From NCBI RefSeq assembly GCF_030824335.1, contig NZ_JAVBXX010000014.1:62001-126000 (forward strand): a DNA stretch of 64,000 nucleotides. The letters are read 5' to 3'. Every line of letters begins with the position of its first letter. The stretch's first letter is position 1. This document shows positions 1-10,418 of the stretch, piece after piece. Made by a program: the position numbers and the translations under genes. The notes under the pieces are model-generated. The model had not been told where the DNA came from, made no database searches, and saw nothing but the letters and a program-made list of their open reading frames with translations. This DNA is from Azonexus sp. GTDB lineage: Bacteria; Pseudomonadota; Gammaproteobacteria; Burkholderiales; Rhodocyclaceae.

Positions 1-5
1 TACTA

Positions 6-443
6 TCATTCATGATCAGTCTCCCCTTGCTTGATCAACTCGGCAATTATCGCGGCAAGCCGGGCATCAGCAACTTGTATTCGCTCAGGTGAATTCTCGC
101 GCTGGACCTTACCCCAAATCGGTTCAGGAAAATGTCGGTCGTCCTGCCAGCGCGGAATGACATGCCAGTGCAGGTGAGGAACCACGTTACCGAAACTGGC
201 CAAATTGACTTTATCCGGAACAAAACATTGCCGCACAGCAGCTTCGACAGCAAAAACAACGCGCATCAATTCGCCACGCAGCGCGGCATCGAGATCCGTC
301 ATTTCCTTGACATGTGCACGCCAGATGACACGGCAAAACCCAGGTTGAAATGGATCATTGACCCGGACAACGCGACACATCTCCGATTGCCAAAGAATAT
401 TTTCCGTCAGCCCGGCGCAAAGTTCGCAAGTCATTCCCGTCAC
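6..443 (-). CDS. HIT family (histidine triad) protein
   Basis: This 145-aa protein is a small nucleotide-binding hydrolase or transferase of the histidine triad superfamily. The signature HLHWHVIPR puts the three histidines at residues 90, 92 and 94; the middle one is the nucleophile in this family. A CELC pair at residues 6-9 could bind zinc, as in some HIT proteins. The reading frame is complete, with TGA at 6-8. The start is either residue 1 or Met4 (base 434). It lies 107 bases downstream of the large oxidoreductase gene on the same strand, so co-transcription is possible. The substrate cannot be told from the sequence. Confidence 0.9.
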   Translation of the reverse strand: MTGMTCELCAGLTENILWQSEMCRVVRVNDPFQPGFCRVIWRAHVKEMTDLDAALRGELMRVVFAVEAAVRQCFVPDKVNLASFGNVVPHLHWHVIPRWQDDRHFPEPIWGKVQRENSPERIQVADARLAAIIAELIKQGETDHE

Positions 444-550
444 GATCAGATTCCCAAGTTATTTGTAGGATTGCACCGCCCCTCCCATCCTGCAAGGGGA
501 CAATGCAAAGAATCACGATTCTGCGGTCAACCTGCCCGGAAGCCCTTGAT

Positions 551-3500
551 TCAGAGCAACACGCGTTCGATTCCACCGGTATTTGCCTTACCGACGTAAT
601 CTGCCATCCAGTTTTCACCGAGCAGATGCTTCGCCATTTCGACCACGATGTAGTCGGCTTGCGTACCGGCATCGTCGTCATAACGGGAAAGCCCCTGCAA
701 ACACGCCGGACAGGAGGTCAGGATCTTGACGTCCCCCTTGAACCCATCGGCCCGCAGTTTTTCCGCCCCCTTTTCGATCTCCTGCTGCTTGCGGAATTTC
801 ACCTGTGTCGCGATATCCGGCCGCGAATAAGCGAACGACCCGGAATCGCCACAACAGCGGTCGGTCAGCGGCACTTCCTGGCCCATCAATGCCTTGGTCA
901 CCGCCAACGGGGCATAGGATTTCATCGGCGAATGACAGGGATCGTGATACATGTAGCGCGTACCACTGACACCTTCAAGCTTCAGCCCCTTTTCCATCAG
1001 ATACTCATGGATGTCGAGCAGCCGGCAGCCGGGGAAGATTTTCTCGAACTGGTATTTCTGCAGCTGATCCATGCAGGTTCCACATGAAACAATCACCGTC
1101 TTGATATCCAGATAGTTCAAGGTCGTGGCAACACGGTGGAAGAGCACGCGGTTGTCGGTCGTGATCTTCTGCCCTTTGTCCTCGTCGCCGGACGCATTCT
1201 GCGGGTAGCCGCAGCACAGGTAGCCCGGCGGCAAAACCGTGGTCGCGCCGACTTCATAAAGCATCGCCTGCGTCGCCAACCCGACCTGCGAGAACAGCCG
1301 TTCGGAACCGCAGCCGGGGAAGTAGAAGACGGCATCCGACTCCTCGGTCGTCTTGCGCGGATTACGGATGACCGGGATGACCTTGTCGTCCTCGATATCG
1401 AGCAGCGCGCGCGAGGTGCGCTTGGGCAGGTTGCCCGGCATCGGCCGGTTGAGGAAGTGGATGACCTGCGTCTTCACCGTCGGCGCACCGATCGTCGCCG
1501 GCGGATGCTTGCGACTCTCCTGCGTCAGTCCGAGCGCCTTGGCGGCTTTGTAGGCCAAACGCTGGGCCTTGAAACCAAAGTTCATCATGACGCCGCGCAT
1601 CAGCTTGATCGTCGCCGGATCCTTCAGGTTCAGATAAGTCATCGCCGCCGCGGTGCCCGGACTGAAACGCTTCTTTTCCTGCTTGCGCAGGAAATTGCGC
1701 ATGGCAACCGAAACATCGCCGAAATCGATGTCGACCGGACAAGGCTTCAGGCAGCGGTGGCAAACCGTGCAATGGTCGGCCACATCGTTGAATTCATCGA
1801 AATGCTGCAGCGAAATGCCGCGCCGGGTCTGTTCCTCGTACAGGAAAGCCTCGACCAGCAGCGAAGTGGCGAGAATCTTGTTGCGTGGGCTGTAGAGCAG
1901 ATTGGCGCGCGGCACATGGGTCGAGCAGACCGGCTTGCACTTGCCGCAGCGCAGGCAGTTCTTGATCATGTCCGAAATCTTGCCGATCTCGGACTGTTCC
2001 ATGATCAGCGATTCGGTGCCGAGCAGGCTGAACGACGGCGTATAGGCATTGCCCATGTCGCCGCCGGGCATCAGCTTGCCCTTGTTGAAATGACCGTCCG
2101 GGTCAACCTTCTGCTTGTAGGCGCGGAAAGGGCCGATCTCTTCTTCGGTCAGGAACTCCAGCTTGGTGATGCCGATGCCGTGTTCGCCGGAAATCACGCC
2201 ATCCAGCCCGCGTGCCAGATGCATGATGCGTTCGACCGCCTTGTGCGCCGTCTGCAGCATCTCGTAATTGTCGGAATTGACCGGGATGTTGGTATGTACG
2301 TTGCCGTCGCCAGCGTGCATGTGCAGCGCGACAAAAACCCGGCCACGCAACACTTCCTTGTGGATCGCCTCGATCCGCTCGAGGATAGGCCGGTACATCG
2401 TGCCGTCGAAAATCTTCGCCAGGCGTGCCTTCAGCTCCTGCTTCCACGAGGTGCGCACGGAATAATCCTGCAGGCGATGGAACAGGCTCGGACTGGCCGC
2501 CTTGTTGGTCAGCTCACCCGCCACCACGCCGTACGACGCAAAACGCGACTCGGCTTCGGCCAGCGGCAGGTCGAGGTTGTCCAGCAACCATTCCCAGCGC
2601 AGGCGCACCGCCTCGACATAATCCAGCGCCGCCTGCCGGCGGTCGCCAATCAGCACCTCATTGTCGAGGTTGGCATCGCCAGCATGCAGCGGCAGTTCGC
2701 CCTTGAGGAATTCGGCCAGTGCGTCGCACAGCGCCAGCTTGTTCTGCGTCGACAACTCGATGTTGATGCGTTCAATACCGTCGCAGTATTCGCCCATGCG
2801 CGGCAAGGGGATGACGACATCCTCGTTGACCTTGAAGGCGTTGGTATGACGCGAGATCGCCGCAGTACGCGAACGGTCGAGCCAGAATTTCTTGCGCGTT
2901 TCACCGTCGACCGCAATAAAGCCTTCGGCAGCACGCAAATTGCACATGCGCACGACTTCTGAAGCCGCGGCCATCACGGCCTTTTCGTCGTAACCGACGA
3001 TATCGCCGATCAACACCATCTTCGGCCGGCCGTGGCGCTTGGCCTTGGTCGCGTAGCCAACCGCCTTGACGTAGCGTTCGTCGAGGTGCTCCAGCCCGGC
3101 GAGCAGAACGCCCGCCGTATGACCCGCGCCACCCGGCTTGAAGTAATCGGTAATTTCGACGATGGCCGGCACCGCTTCGCGCACCTGGCCGAAAAACTCG
3201 AGACAGACGGTACGTGCCACCGGCGGCATCTTGTGCAGCACCCAGCGCGCGGCGACGATGATGCCGTCGGTACCTTCCTTCTGTACGCCAGGAATGCCGC
3301 CCAGGAACTTGTCGGTGACATCCTTGCCCAGCCCGACCTTGCGGCAGGCAGCGCCCGGCATGGTCAGGACTTCCTCGCCAAGCAGCTTCTTGCCGCTCGG
3401 GTCGAAGCGCTTGACGCGGAATTCGACGTTTTCCTGCTCGTGGATCTTGCCGTAGTTGTGATTGACCCGTTCGACTTCCAGCCAGTTGCCGTCCGGATCG

Positions 3501-4426
3501 ACCATCTTCCACCAGGCCAGGTTGTCGAGCGCGGTGCCCCACAAAACGGCCTTCTTGCCGCCAGCGTTCATCGCGATGTTGCCGCCGATGCACGATGCCG
3601 AAGCCGAGGTCGGGTCGACCGCAAAAACGCGGCCAGCCAGCGAAGCGGCTTCCGAGACACGGTCGGTGACCACACCGGCACCGGTGCGAATGGTCGCGTA
3701 CGGCGTTTCGTGGCCAGCCAGCACCAGTTCCTCGACCGGACCGATGTCGATCAGCTTCTCGGTGTTGATGACCACCGAATACGGCGTCAGCGGCACGGCG
3801 CCGCCGGTATAACCAGTACCGCCGCCGCGCGGAATGATGGTCAGGCCGGCCTCGATACAGCCACGCACCAGATGGCCGATTTCCTCTTCGGTATCCGGAT
3901 AGAGGACGACGAAGGGGTATTCGACGCGCCAGTCGGTCGCATCGGTGACGTGCGAAACACGGGCCAGGCCGTCGAAAGCGATGTTGTCCTTGCGCGTGTG
4001 CTTGCCCAGATATTTGAGGACTTTGCGCCGCAGGTCGATGGTCTTGCCAAAATGCGCCTCGAAACGATTGACCGCTTCCTGCGCGGCGACGACCAGACGA
4101 CGCACCTTCTCGGAGCGCTCCTTGTCCTCGGACTCGCTTTCGGCGCGCCGCTTCTCGACCTCGGTCAAACGATGGCGCAGCGCGTTGACCAGCGCATCGC
4201 GCCGTTCGCGATTGTCGAGCAAATCGTCTTCCAGATACGGATTGCGCTGGACCACCCAGATATCGCCCAGCACCTCGTAAAGCATGCGGGCCGAACGACC
4301 GGTAACGCGCTCACCGCGCAATTCATCAAGAATCGCCCAGTTATCGGCACCCAGCAGGCGGATGACGATTTCTCGGTCGGAAAACGAGGTGTAGTTATAG
4401 GGGATTTCGCGCAGGCGGGCGGTCAT
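551..4426 (-). CDS. DUF3683 / FAD-linked oxidase / Fe-S fusion oxidoreductase
   Basis: A 1291-aa cytoplasmic flavo-iron-sulfur oxidoreductase resembling D-lactate or glycolate dehydrogenases fused to their Fe-S subunit. An N-terminal DUF3683-type segment (about 1-160) precedes an FAD-binding-4 domain with the loop [13 protein letters not shown] at about 197-209. The FAD-oxidase C-terminal domain carries [12 protein letters not shown]. Two 4Fe-4S cysteine sets follow, [11 protein letters not shown] and [12 protein letters not shown]. The C-terminal part has CCG-type (heterodisulfide-reductase-like) repeats around [19 protein letters not shown] and TSCPACLQG. Family knowledge suggests oxidation of a 2-hydroxyacid with electrons passed to quinone; the substrate is not determinable. 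The frame is intact over almost 3.9 kb, and long opposite-strand frames are shadows. Confidence 0.92.
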   Translation of the reverse strand: MTARLREIPYNYTSFSDREIVIRLLGADNWAILDELRGERVTGRSARMLYEVLGDIWVVQRNPYLEDDLLDNRERRDALVNALRHRLTEVEKRRAESESEDKERSEKVRRLVVAAQEAVNRFEAHFGKTIDLRRKVLKYLGKHTRKDNIAFDGLARVSHVTDATDWRVEYPFVVLYPDTEEEIGHLVRGCIEAGLTIIPRGGGTGYTGGAVPLTPYSVVINTEKLIDIGPVEELVLAGHETPYATIRTGAGVVTDRVSEAASLAGRVFAVDPTSASASCIGGNIAMNAGGKKAVLWGTALDNLAWWKMVDPDGNWLEVERVNHNYGKIHEQENVEFRVKRFDPSGKKLLGEEVLTMPGAACRKVGLGKDVTDKFLGGIPGVQKEGTDGIIVAARWVLHKMPPVARTVCLEFFGQVREAVPAIVEITDYFKPGGAGHTAGVLLAGLEHLDERYVKAVGYATKAKRHGRPKMVLIGDIVGYDEKAVMAAASEVVRMCNLRAAEGFIAVDGETRKKFWLDRSRTAAISRHTNAFKVNEDVVIPLPRMGEYCDGIERINIELSTQNKLALCDALAEFLKGELPLHAGDANLDNEVLIGDRRQAALDYVEAVRLRWEWLLDNLDLPLAEAESRFASYGVVAGELTNKAASPSLFHRLQDYSVRTSWKQELKARLAKIFDGTMYRPILERIEAIHKEVLRGRVFVALHMHAGDGNVHTNIPVNSDNYEMLQTAHKAVERIMHLARGLDGVISGEHGIGITKLEFLTEEEIGPFRAYKQKVDPDGHFNKGKLMPGGDMGNAYTPSFSLLGTESLIMEQSEIGKISDMIKNCLRCGKCKPVCSTHVPRANLLYSPRNKILATSLLVEAFLYEEQTRRGISLQHFDEFNDVADHCTVCHRCLKPCPVDIDFGDVSVAMRNFLRKQEKKRFSPGTAAAMTYLNLKDPATIKLMRGVMMNFGFKAQRLAYKAAKALGLTQESRKHPPATIGAPTVKTQVIHFLNRPMPGNLPKRTSRALLDIEDDKVIPVIRNPRKTTEESDAVFYFPGCGSERLFSQVGLATQAMLYEVGATTVLPPGYLCCGYPQNASGDEDKGQKITTDNRVLFHRVATTLNYLDIKTVIVSCGTCMDQLQKYQFEKIFPGCRLLDIHEYLMEKGLKLEGVSGTRYMYHDPCHSPMKSYAPLAVTKALMGQEVPLTDRCCGDSGSFAYSRPDIATQVKFRKQQEIEKGAEKLRADGFKGDVKILTSCPACLQGLSRYDDDAGTQADYIVVEMAKHLLGENWMADYVGKANTGGIERVLL

Positions 4427-4631
4427 GAGGGCAACCAGAGTCTGTCAAAGCGTGGATTTTAGCGTATTGCGGCGCAACACGCGGGGCCAGTGGACCACGG
4501 GAACGGTCTGGGGTTCAAACTTCGGACTTCTGCGGTCAACCATGAAAAAACGGCAAATTCCCGAGCTCGGCGAGTGAACTGGCGGGCGGGGAGGGGCTTG
4601 GCCTCTTTAGTTTTTATTCAAAACAGACTGA

Positions 4632-5117
4632 TCAAACTACGGACCATGGCAATCTGCCGAGTTTGTCCTTGCTAACTATTTTGACGTGTGGGTCAATCGC
4701 ACGAAGGCTTTTCTGGAGCTTTTGTTTGAGATCGGCAAGGTCGACAATCCGGCCCTTGCCACCAGGCTGTTCAATATGGGCAACCACCTGAAGCTTTCGA
4801 GCACCAAGCAAGGAGGTAGCGAGGGCTTTTTCATGAGAGTCGTTGGCCAGCAATTTGGCGGGTAAAAGTGCCGCCAAAGTATGGATAACCTTATTGGTAA
4901 TCGCATCGTGCAGTACAGACGGCTTTTCCGCATCCGGACGGCGGTAGTCCTTGACTTCGATCAGGTACGCCGTTTGCTCTGGGGAAAACACGACAAGATC
5001 GACCGCTTTCAGACCGTTTTGCTGCTTGGTAAACTGGTTACGATAAAAAGACCACTCGTCATATTTGTCGGCAAGCCAATCTGCCGGAAATGAGAAATCC
5101 AGACCGTCGACATTCAT
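4632..5117 (-). CDS. PD-(D/E)XK nuclease-like protein paired with an AAA/ABC ATPase
   Basis: A 161-aa protein that I do not recognise as a named family. It carries a plausible PD-(D/E)XK restriction-endonuclease core: Asp40 in KAVDLVVF, then Glu54 and Lys56 in YLIEVKDY, with a following helix around NKVIHTLAALL. This is the arrangement of metal-dependent nucleases. It starts two bases after the stop of the ATPase gene (TAG, TC, ATG), so the two are translationally coupled. Base composition is visibly less GC-rich than the flanking housekeeping genes, suggesting acquisition. By analogy to ATPase-plus-effector pairs it could be the effector of an anti-phage module; that is inference. Confidence 0.7.
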   Translation of the reverse strand: MNVDGLDFSFPADWLADKYDEWSFYRNQFTKQQNGLKAVDLVVFSPEQTAYLIEVKDYRRPDAEKPSVLHDAITNKVIHTLAALLPAKLLANDSHEKALATSLLGARKLQVVAHIEQPGGKGRIVDLADLKQKLQKSLRAIDPHVKIVSKDKLGRLPWSVV

Positions 5118-5119
5118 GA

Positions 5120-6169
5120 CTATTCGTCCATCTCCAGATAGCGGTCGGACTGCGCCAAGCTTTCATCAAGGGCGACGATGTCGCCAACCTCGTGAATGCT
5201 GTCTGCCTGAGTTAACTCGATTCCTTCTTCGTTTCGGTTCAACGCGAAATATCTAACTGGGCGCTTAGTCTTTCCCGAACTGGCTTGAAGAATCTCAATT
5301 TCGCGTAACAGAAATAAGCTGTGCGTGGCAATGAACACCTGAATACCCGCTTTAGCCAGCTCAAAAATGCACTCGGCGATAGTTTTGATCAGTTTCGGAT
5401 TCAGGTTCGTTTCCGGCTCATCCCAGAAGAGATAGCCTTGTTCGAGCAGGACGCCGGTACTGATGAGCCGTGCGAGCATGGCGAGCTTGCGCAGACCCTC
5501 GGCAACCAGCGGCATTTCCATGCGCCCCTCACCAGGGATTTTTAGGTAGAAACGTCCAGAATGGGCGTCAACTTCGATTTTTCCACCCATCGCTTTTTCA
5601 AGCGGGGCCAACAGTTGCCCTACTGTATTTTCCCGTGGCCCTTTAAGTGAAGGGGCTCCAAGCAGCGAAACCGTGTCGCGCCAGGTTTCCTCGAACTCAA
5701 TGTGGTAATTGTCATAAAGCGAGACAAACCACGGAGAAAGCGTCACCAGTTCCCGAGTCGGGAAAAAAACCGGCGGTAGCGCCAAGCTATCGGTGGGTAC
5801 TTCGATTACTTCAACCTGCGACTTGCTCGCTGTGGCAAAACCGATGGCACAGTTTTGTGCTTTGTTCTTCAGCGTAAGGCGAATTTCACAACGATCACGC
5901 CCTTGCCGACGCTTGACCAAGCGCCCTAAGTATTCGGGACGCATTACAGCTATCAGCTTGTTAGCATAAGCTTTTTCCAAGGAAATTTTCGAGAGTTCGC
6001 TGTCTTTTCCCGATTGAACTTTCAAAAGTGCGTATATCGTTTTAAGAATATGGCTCTTGCCCAACCCGTTTTCGCCGATGATCAGATTGATTCCTGGAGA
6101 AAAAATCAATTTTTCGTTGGGAACTGTGCTCAGATTGTGGAATTCCGCGCTGATCAGCATGGGTTGCAT
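5120..6169 (-). CDS. AAA_15/AAA_21-type (SMC/ABC-like) ATPase
   Basis: A 349-aa ATPase of the OLD/SMC-like ABC ATPase clade. Walker A is GENGLGKS at 32-39. The ABC signature-like stretch is AEGLRKLAMLARL, followed by Walker B with LFWDEPETNLNP and the H-loop IATHSLFLL. No Toprim domain is attached, unlike OLD nucleases. It is the first gene of a two-gene unit with the nuclease-like protein just downstream. Start ATG 6169 follows ACAAGGG; Met4 (6160) is an alternative. The family often senses or forms scaffolds in defence systems (AbiEii-, PARIS- or Septu-like ATPases), so a defence role is likely but unproven. Confidence 0.82.
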   Translation of the reverse strand: MQPMLISAEFHNLSTVPNEKLIFSPGINLIIGENGLGKSHILKTIYALLKVQSGKDSELSKISLEKAYANKLIAVMRPEYLGRLVKRRQGRDRCEIRLTLKNKAQNCAIGFATASKSQVEVIEVPTDSLALPPVFFPTRELVTLSPWFVSLYDNYHIEFEETWRDTVSLLGAPSLKGPRENTVGQLLAPLEKAMGGKIEVDAHSGRFYLKIPGEGRMEMPLVAEGLRKLAMLARLISTGVLLEQGYLFWDEPETNLNPKLIKTIAECIFELAKAGIQVFIATHSLFLLREIEILQASSGKTKRPVRYFALNRNEEGIELTQADSIHEVGDIVALDESLAQSDRYLEMDE

Positions 6170-6279
6170 CCCTTGTCATAAGGTTGGGGCAGGTAAGTAG
6201 GGAAGAATAATTCAGCTTGCTGGCGAATGACCAGTTTTGCCCGCAAGAGCCGCCCGATACCCCACCCGCCGCTGACCAT

Positions 6280-6696
6280 TCAAACCGCCTGAGCCACCAC
6301 CCAGTAACGGGCAAATTTGCCCGCCGCCATGAACAGGCAACAGGCCAGCCAGTTCAACCGCAACCAGCCTGCCGCCACGCACAGCGCATCACCGAGCAAG
6401 GGTAGCCAGGAGAGGAGCAGGGCGGGGCTGCCCCAGCGTTGCAGGTGGTGCATGTGTGGCAGTTGATCCAGTCGCTGCCAGCGCGGCAGGTAGCGGCCGC
6501 AGGCCCAGGACGTCATGCCGCCGGCCGTATTGCCAAGCGTGGCGAGGAATATTGCGGTCGACGCCTGTTCCGGATGCATTTTCAGAAAGCCCCAGAGCAC
6601 GGCCTCGGAACCGCCGGGTAAAACGGTTGCCGCGAGAAAACTGGCGAGAAACAAGCCACCCAGCCCCTGTTCCGCCGTGACGTTGAGCCACTCCAC
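6280..6696 (-). CDS. yqaA: YqaA/DedA-like membrane protein (VTT domain)
   Basis: Small inner-membrane protein of the YqaA branch of the SNARE-associated/VTT (DedA-like) family. After a short N-terminus it shows LGGLFLASFLAATVLPGGSE, then a GNTAGGMTSWACGR loop typical of YqaA, and two further hydrophobic segments. The longer open frame to 6972 is an artefact overlapping ilvA. I chose GTG at 6696, which has AAAGGGGGA about 8 bases upstream, giving 138 aa, close to YqaA length. The gene is divergent from ilvA, with 24 bases between starts. DedA relatives are linked to lipid flipping and membrane homeostasis. Confidence 0.8.
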   Translation of the reverse strand: MEWLNVTAEQGLGGLFLASFLAATVLPGGSEAVLWGFLKMHPEQASTAIFLATLGNTAGGMTSWACGRYLPRWQRLDQLPHMHHLQRWGSPALLLSWLPLLGDALCVAAGWLRLNWLACCLFMAAGKFARYWVVAQAV

Positions 6697-6705
6697 CTTT
6701 AGAAT
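6677..6705 (+). promoter_or_regulatory. putative sigma-70 promoter for ilvA
   Basis: GTGACG at 6677-6682 and TAGAAT at 6700-6705 are spaced by 17 bases just ahead of ilvA. The elements lie inside the 5' end of the divergent yqaA. The leader would be about 10-25 nt depending on which ATG is used. Read by eye, not scored. Confidence 0.4.
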
Positions 6706-6720
6706 CCCCCTTTTGCCTTC

Positions 6721-8268
6721 ATGAAGCCCCGCATCATGCACCCGGATTATCTCGAAAAAGTTCTCAATGCCCAGGTTTACGACGTTGTCGATGAAACACC
6801 GCTCGACCTGGCCGGCAATCTTTCCGCCCGGGTGCATAACAAGATCTGGCTGAAGCGCGAGGACATGCAGCCGGTGTTCTCGTTCAAGATTCGCGGCGCT
6901 TATAACAAGATCGCCAGCCTGTCGGCGGAAAAACTGAAGCGCGGCGTCATCTGCGCCTCGGCCGGCAATCACGCGCAGGGCGTGGCGCTGTCGGCGGCCA
7001 AGCTCGGCTGCCGGGCGGTCATCGTCATGCCGACTTCAACGCCCGCCATCAAGGTCGAAGCCGTTCAGCGGCGCGGCGGGGAGGTCGTGTTGCACGGCGA
7101 CTCCTACGACGATTCCTATGCCCACGCGCTGGAACTGGAGAAATCCGAGAAGCTGACTTTCGTCCATCCTTTCGACGATCCGGAAGTGATCGCCGGGCAG
7201 GGCACCGTGGCGATGGAAATCCTGCGCCAGCACTCACGCCACAACGGGCCGATCCATGCCGTGTTCTGCGCCATCGGCGGTGGCGGGCTGGCGGCCGGTG
7301 TGGCGGCTTATATCAAGCGCCTGCGCCCGGAGATCAAGGTGATCGGGGTGGAAACCTTCGACGCCGATGCGATGAAACAATCACTGGCGGCTGGCAAACG
7401 CGTCCGCCTCAATCAGGTCGGCCTGTTCGCCGACGGCACTGCCGTCAAATTCGTCGGCGAGGAAACCTTCCGGCTGTGCAAGGAATATCTCGACGAAGTC
7501 ATACTGGTCGACACCGATGCCATCTGCGCGGCAATCAAGGACGTTTTCGAGGACACCCGCTCGATTCTCGAACCGTCGGGTGCGCTGGCCATCGCCGGCG
7601 CCAAGGAATATGCCCGGCAGCACAAGCTGAAGGATAAGAACCTGATCGCCGTGACCTCCGGCGCCAACATGAATTTCGACCGCCTGCGCTTCGTTTCCGA
7701 ACGCGCCGAATTCGGCGAACAGCGCGAAGCGGTATTCGCCGTGACGCTGCCGGAGAAGCCGGGTGCCTACAAGAAATTCCTGTCACTGATCGGCAAGCGC
7801 AGCGTCACCGAATTCAACTACCGCTATCACGGCGCACACGAAGCCCATGTCTATGTCGGCATTCAGGTGGCCGACCGCAAGGAGTCGCTGAAACTGGTGG
7901 AAAGCCTGCAGAAGCACGGTTACCCGACGCTTGACCTGACCGACGATGAAATGGCCAAGAACCACGTCCGCCACATGGTCGGCGGCCATGCGCCGCAGGT
8001 CTGCGAAAAAGGCATGCGCGAACTGGTTTACCGCTTCGAATTCCCGGAAAAACCGGGCGCCTTGATGAATTTCCTGACCCAGATGAGCGCTGGCTGGAAC
8101 ATCAGCCTGTTCCATTACCGCAACCACGGCGCCGATTACGGCCGCGTGCTGGTCGGCATGCAGGTGCCGCCGGAAGAAATGGGGCAATTCCGCGGTTTCC
8201 TCAACGATCTCGGCTACGCCCACTGGGATGAGAGCGACAACCCGGTGTACAAGCTCTTTCTCGGCTAA
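6721..8268 (+). CDS. ilvA: threonine ammonia-lyase, biosynthetic (IlvA)
   Basis: PLP-dependent deaminase making 2-oxobutanoate from threonine, the first step to isoleucine. At 515 aa it matches the long biosynthetic form. The catalytic domain has the PLP lysine in SFKIRGAY (Lys56), the substrate serine loop SAGNHAQG and the phosphate-binding GGGGLAAG. Two C-terminal ACT-like regulatory domains follow from about residue 340 (EKPGAYKKF and EKPGALMNF repeats), as expected for isoleucine feedback control. The start is uncertain: ATG 6721 lacks a clear ribosome-binding site, and the in-frame ATG at 6736 (MHPDYLEKV) is an equally good candidate. Confidence 0.96.
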   Translation: MKPRIMHPDYLEKVLNAQVYDVVDETPLDLAGNLSARVHNKIWLKREDMQPVFSFKIRGAYNKIASLSAEKLKRGVICASAGNHAQGVALSAAKLGCRAVIVMPTSTPAIKVEAVQRRGGEVVLHGDSYDDSYAHALELEKSEKLTFVHPFDDPEVIAGQGTVAMEILRQHSRHNGPIHAVFCAIGGGGLAAGVAAYIKRLRPEIKVIGVETFDADAMKQSLAAGKRVRLNQVGLFADGTAVKFVGEETFRLCKEYLDEVILVDTDAICAAIKDVFEDTRSILEPSGALAIAGAKEYARQHKLKDKNLIAVTSGANMNFDRLRFVSERAEFGEQREAVFAVTLPEKPGAYKKFLSLIGKRSVTEFNYRYHGAHEAHVYVGIQVADRKESLKLVESLQKHGYPTLDLTDDEMAKNHVRHMVGGHAPQVCEKGMRELVYRFEFPEKPGALMNFLTQMSAGWNISLFHYRNHGADYGRVLVGMQVPPEEMGQFRGFLNDLGYAHWDESDNPVYKLFLG

Positions 8269-8303
8269 TGACAAAAACACATAAGAATTTGCCATTTGAT
8301 TCT

Positions 8304-8331
8304 TTGCCGTAATCTGCCCCGGCCCTAGACT
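8304..8331 (+). promoter_or_regulatory. putative promoter for cysK
   Basis: TTGCCG (8304-8309) and TAGACT (8326-8331) are separated by 16 bases in the 90-base gap between ilvA and cysK. Each matches the sigma-70 consensus at 4 of 6 positions. Weak visual call. Confidence 0.3.
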
Positions 8332-8358
8332 GCACGCATCGGACCCAGGAGAAAGCTC

Positions 8359-9291
8359 ATGAATATTGCCAACGACATCAGCGCACTGATCGGCAACACA
8401 CCGCTAGTCAAGCTCAACCGACTCAATGCCGGCAACGGTGCAACGGTCGCCGCCAAGCTGGAGTTTTTCAACCCCGGCCACAGCGTCAAGGACCGTATCG
8501 CCGTCGCCATGCTCGACGCCGCAGTCGCCGCCGGCAAGATTGGCCCCGATACCGTCGTGCTGGAACCGACCTCGGGCAATACCGGCATCGGTCTGGCCAT
8601 GGTCTGCGCCGCACGCGGCATCAAATGCGCCTTCGTGATGCCGGAAACCATGAGCCGCGAACGCAAGTTGCTGCTCAAGGCCTACGGCGCCGAGCTGATC
8701 CTGACACCGGGTGCCGAGGGCATGGGTGGGGCGATTGCCAAGGCCAAGGCACTAGCCGAGTCCGACGCGAAATATTTCATTCCGCAGCAATTTGAAAATC
8801 CGGCCAATCCGGCGGTGCACCGCAGCACGACGGCAGAGGAAATCTGGCGCGACACCGACGGCCAGATCGACATCTTCGTGGCCGGCGTCGGCACCGGCGG
8901 CACCGTCACCGGCGTCGGCGAAGCCCTGAAGGCGAAGAAACCCGGCGTGCAGGTCGTCGCCGTCGAACCGGATGCGTCGCCGGTGCTTTCCGGCGGCAGC
9001 AAAGGGCCGCACCCGATCCAGGGCATCGGCGCCGGTTTCGTACCGGGCGTGCTCAATACGGCGATTTACGACGAAGTGATCCGCGTCAAAAACGATGTCA
9101 CCTTCGACACCGCGCGGCGCATGGCCACGGAAGAGGGCTTGCTGGTCGGCATTTCCTCGGGCGCTGCCACCTGGGCCGCACTGGAACTGGCCAAGCGACC
9201 GGAAAATGCCGGCAAGCTGATCGTCGTCCTCATTCCGTCCTGCGGCGAACGCTACCTGTCCACCGCGCTTTACGAACATCTCGCCGTTTGA
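8359..9291 (+). CDS. cysK: cysteine synthase A (O-acetylserine sulfhydrylase)
   Basis: A 310-aa PLP enzyme that makes L-cysteine from O-acetylserine and sulfide. The PLP lysine is Lys44 in HSVKDRIAV. The substrate loop is [10 protein letters not shown], the phosphate-binding glycine loop [10 protein letters not shown], and the CysK-type stretch [12 protein letters not shown] is present. Length and these motifs favour CysK over CysM. The ATG has CAGGAGA 8-9 bases upstream. The stop codon overlaps the TTG start of the next gene, a C-S lyase, so the pair forms a sulfur amino-acid operon. Confidence 0.95.
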   Translation: MNIANDISALIGNTPLVKLNRLNAGNGATVAAKLEFFNPGHSVKDRIAVAMLDAAVAAGKIGPDTVVLEPTSGNTGIGLAMVCAARGIKCAFVMPETMSRERKLLLKAYGAELILTPGAEGMGGAIAKAKALAESDAKYFIPQQFENPANPAVHRSTTAEEIWRDTDGQIDIFVAGVGTGGTVTGVGEALKAKKPGVQVVAVEPDASPVLSGGSKGPHPIQGIGAGFVPGVLNTAIYDEVIRVKNDVTFDTARRMATEEGLLVGISSGAATWAALELAKRPENAGKLIVVLIPSCGERYLSTALYEHLAV

Positions 9292-10418
9292 GCATTTTCG
9301 ATCAACCGGTCGACCGGCGCGGCTCCGACGCCATCAAGTGGGGGAAATACGCCGGTCGCGACATCCTGCCGCTATGGGTGGCCGACATGGATTTTGCGGC
9401 GCCGCCAGCGGTCATCGCCGCCGTGCAGCAACGCATCGCGCACGGCGTGTTCGGTTATGGCGCTCCACCGGCCAGCCTGACCGAAGCGCTACAGGCCCAC
9501 CTGCAAGCTGAATATTCCTGGCCAATCGAAGCCGACTGGATCGTCTGGCTGCCCGGTCTGGTCAGCGGCCTGAACATTGCCTGCCGGACGGTGGATGGCG
9601 ATGTGCTGACCGCCACGCCGATCTACCCGCCCTTCCTGTCCGCCCCCCGGCTGTCCGGCCGCACACTGCACAGCGTCGATCTGGCCTGCCCGGCAGGGCA
9701 CTGGCAGTGGGACAAAAATGCCCTGCAGGCGGCGTCGACCGTGGAAACCCGGCTGTTCCTTCTGTGCCATCCGCACAACCCGGTCGGCCGCTGCTGGAAT
9801 CGTCAGGAATTGCTCGATCTGGCCGATTTCGCCGAACGCAACGACCTCGTCGTCTGTTCCGACGAAATCCACTGCGGCCTGATCCTCGACGCCGACAAGC
9901 ATCACATTCCCTTCGCCAGCCTGTCACCGGAAGCCGCCAAACGCAGCATCACGCTGATGGCGCCATCGAAAACCTTCAACATCCCCGGACTGGGCTGCGC
10001 CTTTGCCGTCATCCCCGACGCCGGCCTGCGCCGCCGCTTCCTGCGGGCAATGGACGGTATCGTGCCGCACGTCAATGTGCTCGGTCTGGCGGCCTGTGAA
10101 GCGGCGTATCGCGACTGCACGGACTGGCAGCGCGAACTGATCGCCTACCTCGCCAGCAACCGCGACGCCATCGAAACTGCGGTCAACCGGCTTTCCGGGG
10201 TAAAAATGAGCCACATCGAAGCCACCTACCTGGCCTGGCTGGATGTGCGGGAACTGAATCTGGCGCAGCCGCACCAGCATTTCGAGACGCATGGCCTAGG
10301 TTTGTCCGACGGCGCGGATTTTGGCGCCAAGGGTTGGCTGCGCCTGAATTTCGGCTGCCCGCGCAGCACGCTGGATGAAGCCTTGCGCCGCCTGCAACAA
10401 GCCGTGGTGGTGGCATGA
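9288..10418 (+). CDS. PatB/MalY-type cystathionine beta-lyase (C-S lyase)
   Basis: A 376-aa fold-type I PLP enzyme of the MalY/PatB branch, which cleaves C-S bonds such as in cystathionine and leaves homocysteine, pyruvate and ammonia. Family marks are [10 protein letters not shown] near the N-terminus, [19 protein letters not shown] and the PLP lysine in [10 protein letters not shown] at about residue 228. It begins with TTG at 9288 in a TTGA overlap with the cysK stop; no closer ATG fits the conserved N-terminus. Adjacency to cysK supports a sulfur-assimilation or transsulfuration role. The exact in vivo substrate is inferred. Confidence 0.88.
   Translation: MSIFDQPVDRRGSDAIKWGKYAGRDILPLWVADMDFAAPPAVIAAVQQRIAHGVFGYGAPPASLTEALQAHLQAEYSWPIEADWIVWLPGLVSGLNIACRTVDGDVLTATPIYPPFLSAPRLSGRTLHSVDLACPAGHWQWDKNALQAASTVETRLFLLCHPHNPVGRCWNRQELLDLADFAERNDLVVCSDEIHCGLILDADKHHIPFASLSPEAAKRSITLMAPSKTFNIPGLGCAFAVIPDAGLRRRFLRAMDGIVPHVNVLGLAACEAAYRDCTDWQRELIAYLASNRDAIETAVNRLSGVKMSHIEATYLAWLDVRELNLAQPHQHFETHGLGLSDGADFGAKGWLRLNFGCPRSTLDEALRRLQQAVVVA

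Noticed and set aside
1136..2962. 608-aa plus-strand open frame
   Set aside because: It lies antisense to the conserved FAD/Fe-S gene; its sequence is Arg/His/Gln-rich without motifs, typical of a shadow frame in high-GC DNA.
3032..4462. 476-aa plus-strand open frame
   Set aside because: Antisense shadow of the same oxidoreductase gene, with no recognisable domain.
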